In this document: positions 7,882-15,296 of the stretch, one piece after another | Layout of the letters: the number at the start of each line of letters is the position of its first letter | Position numbering within the stretch: the first letter of the stretch is position 1 | Assembly (NCBI GenBank): GCA_903824455.1 | Contig: CAIJWY010000093.1 | Location: 1-22,366 of the forward strand | Direction of reading: 5' to 3' | Source of the DNA: an uncultured Micrococcales bacterium | GTDB lineage: Bacteria > Actinomycetota > Actinomycetes > Actinomycetales > Microbacteriaceae | DNA length: 22,366 nucleotides | The notes under the pieces: generated by a model | Told to the model about the DNA's origin: nothing | Seen by the model: the letters and a program-made list of their open reading frames with translations, nothing else | Database searches by the model: none | Made by a program: the position numbers and the translations under genes

Positions 7882-8532
7882 TTACTCGGTTTCGTTCCAG
7901 GTGCCGGTGGTTAGGTAACTAACCTTGGCCGAGATGTCGACCACGTGGTCGGCGAAACGCTCGTGGTAACGGCTGGCAAGAGTAACGTCAACGGTGAACA
8001 TCGCGTTTTCCTTCCAGTCGTCGCCCAACACAACATCAAAAACCTTGCGGTGAAGTTCGTCGACGCGTCCGTCGGCCGCCTGAATTTCCTTGGCAAGATC
8101 TAGGTCGGTGTTCTCAAGAAGCTTGACCACTTTGTTGCCAAGTCTGATGTCTAGTTCACCCATTTCCTTGAAGGTGTCGGCTAGTACACTTGGCACCGCA
8201 GAGCCTGGGTAACGGAAACGCGCAATCTGGGCGATGTGTCCGGCCAAGGCGCCCATGCGCTCGAGCGATGCGCTAATGCGAAGTGCTGAAACCAGGATGC
8301 GTAGGTCACGAGAAACCGGCGACTGACGAGCCAGAATGCGGATCACAGATTCGTCTAGCGACAGTGCCTTCTCATTGATCGCATCCGCGCTGGCCAAGGC
8401 TTGGTCGGCGAGCGTGACATCTGAGGTGAGGAAAGCGGCCGAAGCCAACTCCATCACACGGGTTGAATCTTTGGCTATCTCAATGAGACGGGTCTGAACT
8501 TCTTTGAGTTCGGTTTGAAAAACTTCGCGCAT
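7882..8532 (-). CDS. phoU: Phosphate-signalling protein PhoU
   Basis: A 216-residue all-helical protein with the two repeated three-helix-bundle halves of PhoU. Each repeat has a metal-cluster motif: SASLERMGALAGHIAQIAR in the first half and ASRYHERFADHVVDIS in the second. PhoU restrains phosphate uptake through Pst and dampens the sensor kinase when phosphate is ample. The gene converges with gpm (one base between the stops) and diverges from senX3. The shared upstream region carries a GTTC direct repeat with 11-nt period oriented toward phoU, a candidate RegX3 (PHO) box. No pst genes are present in the window. Confidence 0.95.
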   Translation of the reverse strand: MREVFQTELKEVQTRLIEIAKDSTRVMELASAAFLTSDVTLADQALASADAINEKALSLDESVIRILARQSPVSRDLRILVSALRISASLERMGALAGHIAQIARFRYPGSAVPSVLADTFKEMGELDIRLGNKVVKLLENTDLDLAKEIQAADGRVDELHRKVFDVVLGDDWKENAMFTVDVTLASRYHERFADHVVDISAKVSYLTTGTWNETE

Positions 8533-8561
8533 ACAACTTAGAATGCCATCATTTTTCTAAA

Positions 8562-8583
8562 AGCGCGAGAACTTGGGATGAAC
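8562..8583 (-). promoter_or_regulatory. Candidate PHO box (RegX3 site) between phoU and senX3
   Basis: Read on the minus strand, GTTCATCCCAA is followed by GTTCTCGCGCT: two direct units with an 11-bp period. GTTCACC-like 11-bp repeats are the binding pattern of PhoP and RegX3 in Streptomyces and mycobacteria. It lies 30-51 bp upstream of phoU, and within 8578 if that were the senX3 start. Confidence 0.55.
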
Positions 8584-8634
8584 CTTTACCCAATCATGAG
8601 AGAGAGTTATCACTATTTAACTTATTCTTTAGGT

Positions 8635-9792
8635 ATGCAGACTTCCCAAATAACACTTTTACTTATCGGAATTGTGTTGGGCGTTTTCGGAGCGTTCCTA
8701 TTTCTCGCAATGCGACCGAGAAAAAAAGTTGCCCAGACTAAGCCGCAAAATGCTGTGATGCAAGGAGTTAATGAAATTTTGGATGTTTTGGGTCCTTCAG
8801 CTCTCATTGTGAACAGCACCAATTATGTGGCGCGTGCTACTGCGGCGGCAATCGCACTAGGGCTAGTAGACGGAAGAACCCTGGGCCACAAGAGGCTCTC
8901 TGCATTGGTAGCAAAAGCGCGAGAAACTCAAGAAGTTCTGTCTATCGAGGCCTCGCTTCCTACCGGGCGTAAAGACGTGAAACTCTTTGTCGGCGCCCGA
9001 GCCAAATCACTGGGTGATGGAAATGTACTGTTGATTGTTGACGATCGAACCGAAAGCCACCGGTTGGATGAAATGCGCAAAGATTTCATGGCCAACATTT
9101 CTCACGAGCTAAAAACTCCGATTGGCGCCGTTGGTTTGCTCTCGGAAGCCATGGAGAATTCACTAGATCAACCAGATCTCTTACCGAAGCTGGTGAAGAG
9201 CATAAGAAAAGAATCAAAACGTCTCAGTTCGCTGGTTCAAGACATCATCCAACTATCAAGAATTCAGGGCGTATCAAGGGTGGCAACCTCGAAACAGATT
9301 AACTTGGTTGATGTTGTGAAAGAGGCCATCGACAGAAATAGCTGGCGTTCGGAAAAGCACGACGTCACGATTGAATTTGAATCCGAAAAGCCACGGATCG
9401 AAGCCATCGGCGACGCCGAAATGCTTACCGTAGCGGTAAAAAACCTGATTGAAAATGCCATCATCTATTCGAATGCGGGAGCCATAGTTGCGGTAGTGCT
9501 CGACACAAAAGATGGACAAGTAGACATTCGCGTTAAAGATTCGGGAATCGGTATCGCCAAAGAAGACCTATCTAGAATCTTCGAACGTTTTTACCGCGTG
9601 GATCAATCTCGATCGCGCGAAACCGGCGGAACCGGCCTTGGTTTGAGTATCGTGAAGCACGCAGCTTTGACTCACCAGGGAGATGTTCATCTTTTTTCTA
9701 AACCTGGAATTGGTTCTACGTTTACCCTTCGGTTACCTGCGGTTGATAAGAAAGTCTTGAAGTTAACTAAACGGAAGGCAGACCTTGGCTAA
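8635..9792 (+). CDS. senX3: Sensor histidine kinase SenX3 (phosphate sensing)
   Basis: A membrane histidine kinase of the SenX3/PhoR type. From the preferred ATG at 8635 it has 385 residues: one TM helix at about 5-26 (ITLLLIGIVLGVFGAFLFL), a PAS-like region, then the catalytic core. The H-box is DFMANISHELKTP with His157, the N-box NLIENAIIYS, the G1 box DSGIGI, the F-box ERFYRVD and the G2 box GGTGLGLSIV. An in-frame ATG at 8578 would add 19 residues (MNLYPIMRESYHYL...) but would overlap the candidate PHO box and lacks a ribosome-binding site. ATG 8596 is a further option. The partner gene regX3 overlaps the 3' end by 8 nt. The kinase is expected to sense phosphate through PhoU and Pst. Confidence 0.93.
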   Translation: MQTSQITLLLIGIVLGVFGAFLFLAMRPRKKVAQTKPQNAVMQGVNEILDVLGPSALIVNSTNYVARATAAAIALGLVDGRTLGHKRLSALVAKARETQEVLSIEASLPTGRKDVKLFVGARAKSLGDGNVLLIVDDRTESHRLDEMRKDFMANISHELKTPIGAVGLLSEAMENSLDQPDLLPKLVKSIRKESKRLSSLVQDIIQLSRIQGVSRVATSKQINLVDVVKEAIDRNSWRSEKHDVTIEFESEKPRIEAIGDAEMLTVAVKNLIENAIIYSNAGAIVAVVLDTKDGQVDIRVKDSGIGIAKEDLSRIFERFYRVDQSRSRETGGTGLGLSIVKHAALTHQGDVHLFSKPGIGSTFTLRLPAVDKKVLKLTKRKADLG

Positions 9793-10471
9793 AATCCTGG
9801 TTGTTGAAGATGAAGAATCGTATCGCCTTAGCCTCGGCAGTCTCTTGCCACGAGAAGGTCATCAGGTCATTTTCGCGGTTGATGGTAACGAGGCATTGGC
9901 TCGATTTGCCGACTCAAGCCCGGATCTCATTCTGCTCGATCTCATGCTGCCGGGAATCAGCGGCAACGAAGTTTGCAAGACCATTCGCCTAACCTCCGAA
10001 GTGCCAATCATTATGCTCACCGCCAAGGATTCGGAAACCGACGAGGTTGTGGGCTTGGAGATTGGCGCTGATGACTACGTGACCAAGTTGGCGTCTTCAA
10101 CAAAGCTTTTAGCTCGAATCAACAAGGTATTGAGTCGCAAAGCACAGGGCTCGGCCAAAGAAACTCAGGACGGGATGCTGATGGGCGGAATGGTCACAAT
10201 GGATGTAGACCGCCATCAGGTTTTTGTTGACGGAAGCAAAGTATCGCTTCCCCTAAAAGAATTTGAACTTCTAGAGCTGCTGCTAGAAAATGTGAACCGA
10301 GTGCTAACTCGAGGTCAAATCATCGACCGCGTTTGGGGTCACGATTACTTTGGCGACACCAAGACACTCGATGTGCATGTAAAGCGTCTTCGTTCGAAGG
10401 TTGAAGCCGATCCGTCCAGGCCACAGCACATCATTACCGTGCGCGGTTTGGGTTATAAGTTCGAAGCTTAG
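9785..10471 (+). CDS. regX3: Response regulator RegX3 (PhoB-like)
   Basis: A 228-residue OmpR/PhoB-family regulator. The receiver holds the acidic pair Glu8-Asp9, phospho-acceptor Asp52 in LILLDLMLPG, Thr79 in IIMLTAKD and Lys101 in ADDYVTK. The DNA-binding domain has LPLKEFELLELLLEN, the hinge WGHDYFGDTKTLDVHVKRLR and the wing TVRGLGYKF. The start is TTG at 9785, inside the senX3 stop region (8-nt overlap), so translation is coupled. Oddly, the almost invariant Lys-Pro-Phe that follows in most receivers is Lys-Leu-Ala here (TKLASSTKLLARI). With SenX3 it should control phosphate-starvation genes, including phoU-senX3 itself. Its stop is 4 nt from the converging lipoprotein gene stop. Confidence 0.94.
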   Translation: MAKILVVEDEESYRLSLGSLLPREGHQVIFAVDGNEALARFADSSPDLILLDLMLPGISGNEVCKTIRLTSEVPIIMLTAKDSETDEVVGLEIGADDYVTKLASSTKLLARINKVLSRKAQGSAKETQDGMLMGGMVTMDVDRHQVFVDGSKVSLPLKEFELLELLLENVNRVLTRGQIIDRVWGHDYFGDTKTLDVHVKRLRSKVEADPSRPQHIITVRGLGYKFEA

Positions 10472-10475
10472 AGTC

Positions 10476-11042
10476 TTACTCCGCCGAGTTTTCATCGATA
10501 GCGGCTAGGTTATCCACCAAAGTTTTGTACTGCTCAAGCGAGCCATCCAGGGCAGGTACTAGAACCTGAACTCCTTGGGCATCGTTCACTCCAACAAAAA
10601 CCGAAATTAGGTCGCCAGGCTTAGCAACCAAGTTCTTGGCGTTCAGCGCAACCCCGTAAATGGCGGGGCTTTCGTTATAGCCCAGGTCGTATTTCTGACC
10701 GGGCATGATGATTTCGCTGACCCAGTCGAAAGTTTGGGCGGCAATTACGTCAACGGATTGTGAGCCGTCGATCTGGTACTGAAGACGAATTTGCACAGGC
10801 TGGTCGGTGGTGTTTACGAACGAGCCAATAATGGCTCCGACCTCAAGGCCGCCCCAGTCTGTGACATTTTGGGTGAGGTAAATGAGGTTCAAGCCCTTCA
10901 CGCCGTCGACGGTTATTTGGGCACCATCGCTTGGGGCATACTGCTGCTTAGTTGCGACGTTGTGGGAAAGACTGCAACCGGTTGTCCCTAAAACTAGAGC
11001 TGTTGCTACAGCAACGGCGGTTACAAACTTACGAACAACCAC
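10476..11042 (-). CDS. Putative lipoprotein of unknown function
   Basis: A 188-residue protein opening MVVRKFVTAVAVATALVLG, a signal peptide ending in a lipobox-like VLGTTGC, so lipidation would be at Cys23. The positions before the Cys (Thr-Thr-Gly) are a weak match to the classical lipobox. The mature part is beta-rich (GLEVGAIIGSFVNTTDQPVQIRLQYQ) and resembles an immunoglobulin-like or copper-chaperone-like fold only in general character. I do not recognise a family. The start is GTG with a strong GGAGG seven bases upstream. The gene is divergent from carD across 96 bp and ends 4 nt from regX3. The localisation (outer face of the membrane) is predicted; the function is not. Confidence 0.78.
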   Translation of the reverse strand: MVVRKFVTAVAVATALVLGTTGCSLSHNVATKQQYAPSDGAQITVDGVKGLNLIYLTQNVTDWGGLEVGAIIGSFVNTTDQPVQIRLQYQIDGSQSVDVIAAQTFDWVSEIIMPGQKYDLGYNESPAIYGVALNAKNLVAKPGDLISVFVGVNDAQGVQVLVPALDGSLEQYKTLVDNLAAIDENSAE

Positions 11043-11138
11043 AATTTCCTCCGGATTTTTGCTTTACGGGTAATAGTCTAACCCTTTATTTATGCGCCAA
11101 AACGTGGTAAATTAGACGTTTCGAAGGGAATTAGTCAC
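11043..11138. promoter_or_regulatory. Divergent promoter region, lipoprotein gene / carD
   Basis: Ninety-six bp separate two divergent starts. On the plus strand TTTATT and TAAATT 17 nt apart are -35 and -10 candidates for carD, followed by the ribosome-binding site GAAGGG. On the minus strand TTGGCG and TAGACT with 15 nt between them are candidates for the lipoprotein gene, followed by GGAGGAAATT before its GTG. The hexamers are read by eye and are weak. Confidence 0.4.
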
Positions 11139-11663
11139 ATGAAGTTTGTTGTTGGCGAAACCGTTGTTTATCCTCACCACGGAGCAGCGAAGATCATTGA
11201 AGTAGCCGACCGAACCATTCGAGGTGAAAAGAAACTTTACCTAACCCTCGAGATCATTCAGAAGGCTTCCGAAGACACCACTAACGCTTTGGCTACCGAA
11301 AAGAATAAGCTAACCATCCAGGTTCCAGCCGAAAACGTTGAAGCCGTTGGCGTTCGAGATGTCATCGACAAAAAAGGTGTTCAAGAGGTTTACGGAGTGC
11401 TCCGCGCCGAGTTCATCGAAGAGCCAACCAACTGGTCTCGCCGCTACAAGGCAAACCTAGAAAAGCTTGCTTCCGGCGATGTTCTCAAGGTTTCCGAAGT
11501 TGTTCGCGACCTATGGCGTCGCGACCAAGACAAGGTGTTGTCTGCCGGTGAAAAGCGCATGCTGGCCAAGGCCCGTCAGATCCTTATTTCCGAGTTGGCT
11601 TTGGCTCTAAAGCTTGATGAAGAAAAAGCCGGCGTAAAGCTAGACGAAGTTTTAGCTTCCTAA
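11139..11663 (+). CDS. carD: CarD-type RNA-polymerase-binding transcription factor
   Basis: CarD binds the RNA polymerase beta subunit and stabilises open complexes, notably at rRNA promoters. The N-terminal Tudor-like domain starts MKFVVGETVVYPHHGAAKI. The C-terminal helical DNA-binding domain has EEPTNWSRRYKANLEKLASG with Trp99 (Trp85 of M. tuberculosis CarD), then VVRDLWRRDQ and SAGEKRMLAKARQIL. At 174 residues it is longer than usual: compared from memory with mycobacterial CarD, about 16 residues (42-57, KASEDTTNALATEKNK) replace two, between LYLTLEIIQ and LTIQVPAEN. The rest is highly conserved. It has GAAGGG before the ATG and starts the carD-ispDF-cysS-rlmB operon, an order also found in mycobacteria. 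Confidence 0.97.
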   Translation: MKFVVGETVVYPHHGAAKIIEVADRTIRGEKKLYLTLEIIQKASEDTTNALATEKNKLTIQVPAENVEAVGVRDVIDKKGVQEVYGVLRAEFIEEPTNWSRRYKANLEKLASGDVLKVSEVVRDLWRRDQDKVLSAGEKRMLAKARQILISELALALKLDEEKAGVKLDEVLAS

Positions 11664-11677
11664 CCTAAAAGGTAATT

Positions 11678-12829
11678 ATGTCCGTTGCGGTTATTTTGGT
11701 TGCCGCGGGTCGGGGCGAGCGGCTCGGTGCTGGAACTCCCAAGGCTCTGGTTCGAGTAGCTGGCGTTACCCTGCTGGAACATGCAATCTCTAGAAGCATC
11801 GGCACCAAGGGCCTAACCCAGTTGGTGATTGCGGCAACGCCTGGCCACCAGGATGAGTTCCTGGCTTTAGCATCGCCGCACGTGCCGGCCGGCATAACGC
11901 TAACCGTGGTCACCGGTGGGGCAACCCGACAGCAATCAATTGCTCTCGCACTAGCCGAGGTGGATCACACCGCCGAAATCGTCTTGGTTCACGATGCCGC
12001 CAGAGCCTTTGCCCCAACCGAAGTTTTCGATCGCGTGGTTCAAGAAGTTCGCGAGAGCGGCTTTGGCGTGGTGCCGGTGGTTGCCGTTCACGACACCGTT
12101 AAACGTGCCGAAGGCGAAGAGGTTTTGGAAACCGTAAACCGAAGCGAACTTCGCGTTGCTCAAACACCTCAGGGTTTCCCAGCTCAACTTCTGCGCGATT
12201 GCTATGCCGCGGTAACCGAAGAGCACACCGACGACGCTTCATTGGTGCAGTCACTCGGTCATCGAGTTCTTTCGGTTGCGGGCGATCGAATCGCGATGAA
12301 AGTGACCACGCAAGACGACCTAATTCTCGCCAGCCACCTGGTTGGGGGAGAACAGCGAACCGGAATCGGAACCGACACCCATCGCTTCAGCGATGATGAT
12401 GCCAAACCGCTTTACCTCGGAACCATCCTCTGGGAAGGCGAGCGCGGGCTCGATGGCCACAGCGACGGCGACGCACTCAGCCACGCCATTGTCGACGCCT
12501 TGCTTTCGGCGGCCGGCCTTGGCGACATCGGCAGCAACTTCGGCGTTGACCGCCCTGAGTTTTCGGGAGCCAATGGCCAGGTCTTCCTGGAAGGTGCACT
12601 CGACAAACTTCACGCCAACGGTTTCAGCGTCATCAACGTCTCCGCACAGATCATTGCCAACCGACCCAAGGTTGCTCCAATGCGTGAACGCGTTGAACAG
12701 GCACTAACCGCAATTATTCACGCACCGATTACTTTGAGCGCCACCACCACCGACGGGCTCGGATTCTTAGGAAACACCGAAGGCGTGGCGGTTGTGGCAA
12801 GCGCACTTATTCAGCAAGCCAAAAAGTAG
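11678..12829 (+). CDS. ispDF: Bifunctional IspD-IspF (MEP isoprenoid pathway)
   Basis: A fusion of two MEP-pathway enzymes in 383 residues. Residues 1 to about 225 are IspD (MEP cytidylyltransferase), opening VAVILVAAGRGERLG and TPKALV for CTP binding, with VLVHDAARAF further on. Residues from about 229 are IspF (MECDP synthase), with metal ligands Asp233 and His235 in GTDTHRF and His261 in LDGHSDGDALSHA. The ending SATTTDGLGFLG is the IspF substrate pocket. IspE, the intermediate enzyme, is absent from the window. Fused IspDF proteins occur in Microbacteriaceae, while mycobacteria keep adjacent separate genes. It starts 14 nt after carD with AAAAGG before the ATG. Nine bases separate it from cysS. 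Confidence 0.97.
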   Translation: MSVAVILVAAGRGERLGAGTPKALVRVAGVTLLEHAISRSIGTKGLTQLVIAATPGHQDEFLALASPHVPAGITLTVVTGGATRQQSIALALAEVDHTAEIVLVHDAARAFAPTEVFDRVVQEVRESGFGVVPVVAVHDTVKRAEGEEVLETVNRSELRVAQTPQGFPAQLLRDCYAAVTEEHTDDASLVQSLGHRVLSVAGDRIAMKVTTQDDLILASHLVGGEQRTGIGTDTHRFSDDDAKPLYLGTILWEGERGLDGHSDGDALSHAIVDALLSAAGLGDIGSNFGVDRPEFSGANGQVFLEGALDKLHANGFSVINVSAQIIANRPKVAPMRERVEQALTAIIHAPITLSATTTDGLGFLGNTEGVAVVASALIQQAKK

Positions 12830-12838
12830 GCTGAACCT

Positions 12839-14209
12839 GTGAAGATCTTCGATAGCAAAGCGCAAAGCCTGATCGACTTCGTGCCGCTAACTGCCGGCAA
12901 GGTGGGAATCTACGTTTGTGGCCCAACCGTGCAGTCGGCTCCGCACGTGGGTCACCTGCGTAGCGCGGTGGCTTTCGATATCGTGGCACGCTGGCTTCGC
13001 ATTGGTCACGCTCTCGATGTGAACCTGGTTCGAAACGTCACCGACATCGACGACAAAATCCTGGTTAATGCCTCCGAGCTAGGGCGAGACTGGCGCGAGC
13101 TGGCCGTTGAGGTTGAGAACGAATTCAACGGTGTTTACGACGCCCTGTGGGCAAACGTATCCAAACTTCCGCACGCTACCGCACACATCCCGCAGATGAT
13201 TGTCTTTATCGAGCGCCTAATCGAGCGAGGTCACGCCTATCTGGCCAGCAATGGCACTTCGAATGTCTACTTCGACACCGCCTCTCACAAAACTTACGGT
13301 GAACTAACCAATCAGAAGTTAGAAAACATGGAGGGCGAGGAAATTGGCGGCGGACGACGCGCAGCCCAAGATTTCGCTCTTTGGAAAAGCGCTAAGCCTG
13401 GCGAACCTGAAACCGCTATTTGGGATTCACCATGGGGTAAAGGTCGACCAGGCTGGCACATCGAGTGTTCGGCGATGACCCTGAGTGAACTGGGAGAAGC
13501 CTTCGATATTCACGGCGGTGGTTTAGATCTTCGCTTCCCTCACCACGAGAACGAGCTAGCTCAGTCAAGCGCCGCCGGATACGGCTTCGCCAAACACTGG
13601 ATGCACAACGGCCTGGTCACTGTGAGCGGCACCAAGATGAGTAAGTCGCTCGGCAACGGCGTGAGCGTTGAAGACCTATTCGCTCAGGCCAACGCAGTGG
13701 CGATTCGCTACTGGCTGGCCTCTGCCCACTACCGTTCCAGCTTGGACTATTCAGCAATTGTCCTGGCCGATGCGGTGAGCGCCGTTGGACGAGTGTTGAA
13801 CTTTGTGCGTCGTGCCGCTGAAATCGTCGAAGTATCTAAGACAGAGCTGCCAAACGAATTTGTGCAAGCCATGAATAATGACTTCAACGTGCCGGAAGCG
13901 CTCGCGGTGTTGCACGAGACGGTTCGCGCCGGAAATACGGCACTCGATAGTGACGATAGCGCTTCGGTAGCCGAGGCACTTTCCAAAGTGACTCGAATGG
14001 CCGAGGTTCTTGGCATAGATTTGAGCGGTAACGAAAAAGTTACCAGCGCGGAAACCGCGGAACTAATTGAGGGCCTGATTGCTAAGCGCAACCAAGCTCG
14101 AGCAGACAAAGACTATGCGCTCGCCGACTTGGTGCGCGCTGAACTAACGGCTATGGGTGTCACCATTGAAGATCAGGCCGATAAGACCGTATGGATGTGG
14201 AGCAACTAA
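12839..14209 (+). CDS. cysS: Cysteinyl-tRNA synthetase
   Basis: A class Ia aminoacyl-tRNA synthetase that charges tRNA-Cys. The 456 residues match the normal length. The HIGH signature appears as HVGH at 36-39, after Zn ligand Cys27 in VCGPTV. The other Zn-site elements are WHIECSAM and GGGLDLRFPHHENE. KMSKS is at 266-270. The C-terminal helical anticodon-binding region ends IEDQADKTVWMW. The start is GTG at 12839, 9 nt after ispDF; the upstream bases show no strong ribosome-binding site, so coupling with ispDF is likely. The TAA stop overlaps the rlmB ATG by one base (TAATG). Confidence 0.97.
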   Translation: MKIFDSKAQSLIDFVPLTAGKVGIYVCGPTVQSAPHVGHLRSAVAFDIVARWLRIGHALDVNLVRNVTDIDDKILVNASELGRDWRELAVEVENEFNGVYDALWANVSKLPHATAHIPQMIVFIERLIERGHAYLASNGTSNVYFDTASHKTYGELTNQKLENMEGEEIGGGRRAAQDFALWKSAKPGEPETAIWDSPWGKGRPGWHIECSAMTLSELGEAFDIHGGGLDLRFPHHENELAQSSAAGYGFAKHWMHNGLVTVSGTKMSKSLGNGVSVEDLFAQANAVAIRYWLASAHYRSSLDYSAIVLADAVSAVGRVLNFVRRAAEIVEVSKTELPNEFVQAMNNDFNVPEALAVLHETVRAGNTALDSDDSASVAEALSKVTRMAEVLGIDLSGNEKVTSAETAELIEGLIAKRNQARADKDYALADLVRAELTAMGVTIEDQADKTVWMWSN

Positions 14210-15222
14210 TGGCTAGCAAGGGAAAAAGACCCGGTACCGCTAAAGGCAAAAAAGGCCCAACGGTAGGTTCTGGAGGCATTCGACGCAAGGCGCTCGAGGG
14301 CAAGGGTCCAACCCCAAAAGCTGAAGAGCGCAAAGGTCACAAGGCTTTCAAAGGCAACAAGCCCGCAGAACGTAAATCGACTCGTAAGGGTGAGTTTCTC
14401 GCACCTACCGCCAGAACCGCTGGTGTTGCCGGAGCTCGCCGCACCAACACCAAAGGTGTTTCAAAGGCCGCCGATTCTGGTGAGGTACTTTCTGGTCGTA
14501 ACTCGGTTCTCGAAGCACTTCGCGCCAAGGTTCCAGCAACCGCTCTCTACATCTCGAATCGAATCGAAATGGACGATCGAGTCAAAGAAACCATCACGCT
14601 AGCCAACGCTCGACAGATTCCGATCAATGACATCACCAAGCCGGAAATCGACCGCCTAACCGGTTTCGACGCCGTGCACCAGGGAATCGCGCTTTCGGTT
14701 CCTGCCTACCAGTACCAGCACCCGGTTGACCTGCTCGACAAGGTGCTGTCCAGAGGGCAGAAGCCGCTGTTCGTGGCCTTAGACGGCATTACCGACCCAC
14801 GCAACCTGGGAGCGATCATTCGCTCGGTAGCGGCCTTTGGCGGACACGGAGTTATCTTGCCGCAACGACGCTCGACCGGCGTTACCGCCAGCGCTTGGAA
14901 GACCTCTGCCGGCGCCGCTGCCCGAATTCCGGTTGCTCTAGCCTCAAACCTCACCGCCACCATCAAGGAATACAAGAAGAAGGGCGTGTTCGTGGTTGGC
15001 CTAGACGGCGACGGCGACATGAACCTTCAGAAGTTCACCCTCGGCCGCGAACCGCTGCTGATCGTGGTTGGTTCCGAAGGTAAGGGCCTGAGCCGCCTGG
15101 TTACCGAAAATTGCGACGCGATTTTGAGTATTCCAATCAGCTCGAACACCGAATCGCTCAATGCCGGCATCGCAGCCAGCGTGACCCTCTACGAGGTTTC
15201 CAAGCTGCGTTCCAAGAACTAG
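14209..15222 (+). CDS. rlmB: 23S rRNA 2'-O-methyltransferase RlmB-like (SPOUT family)
   Basis: A 337-residue TrmH/SpoU-type methyltransferase, likely modifying the ribose of G2251 (E. coli numbering) in 23S rRNA. After a lysine-rich disordered extension of about 95 residues comes the L30e-like substrate-binding domain (LSGRNSVLEALRAKVPATAL). The trefoil-knot SPOUT domain has motif 1 DPRNLGAIIRS, motif 2 VVGSEGKGLSR and motif 3 IPISSNTESLNAGIAAS. The ATG at 14209 overlaps the cysS stop (TAATG). A longer in-frame start at 14191 would lie inside cysS and is less likely. It is the last gene of the carD operon and is followed by a strong terminator. RlmB versus another TrmH paralogue is judged from the cysS linkage, which is conserved. 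Confidence 0.93.
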   Translation: MASKGKRPGTAKGKKGPTVGSGGIRRKALEGKGPTPKAEERKGHKAFKGNKPAERKSTRKGEFLAPTARTAGVAGARRTNTKGVSKAADSGEVLSGRNSVLEALRAKVPATALYISNRIEMDDRVKETITLANARQIPINDITKPEIDRLTGFDAVHQGIALSVPAYQYQHPVDLLDKVLSRGQKPLFVALDGITDPRNLGAIIRSVAAFGGHGVILPQRRSTGVTASAWKTSAGAAARIPVALASNLTATIKEYKKKGVFVVGLDGDGDMNLQKFTLGREPLLIVVGSEGKGLSRLVTENCDAILSIPISSNTESLNAGIAASVTLYEVSKLRSKN

Positions 15223-15232
15223 CTTTAAAAAC

Positions 15233-15285
15233 AAACTGCCGCGGAAGCCCCATTGCTGGAGCTGCCGCGGCAGTTTTTTGTTTTT
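15233..15285. terminator. Bidirectional intrinsic terminator (rlmB / sugar ABC ATPase)
   Basis: A perfect 12-bp stem, AAACTGCCGCGG (15233-15244) and CCGCGGCAGTTT (15265-15276), encloses a loop that can extend pairing through CCA/TGG. On the plus strand it is followed by TTTGTTTTT. On the minus strand the hairpin is followed by GTTTTTAAAG, so it can end both converging transcripts. Confidence 0.93.
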
Positions 15286-15296
15286 GTGAGAACCCG

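Noticed and set aside
12320..12707. Overlapping frames within ispDF (97 and 121 residues)
   Set aside because: The region is fully explained by conserved IspF, and the alternative proteins are compositionally odd shadows.
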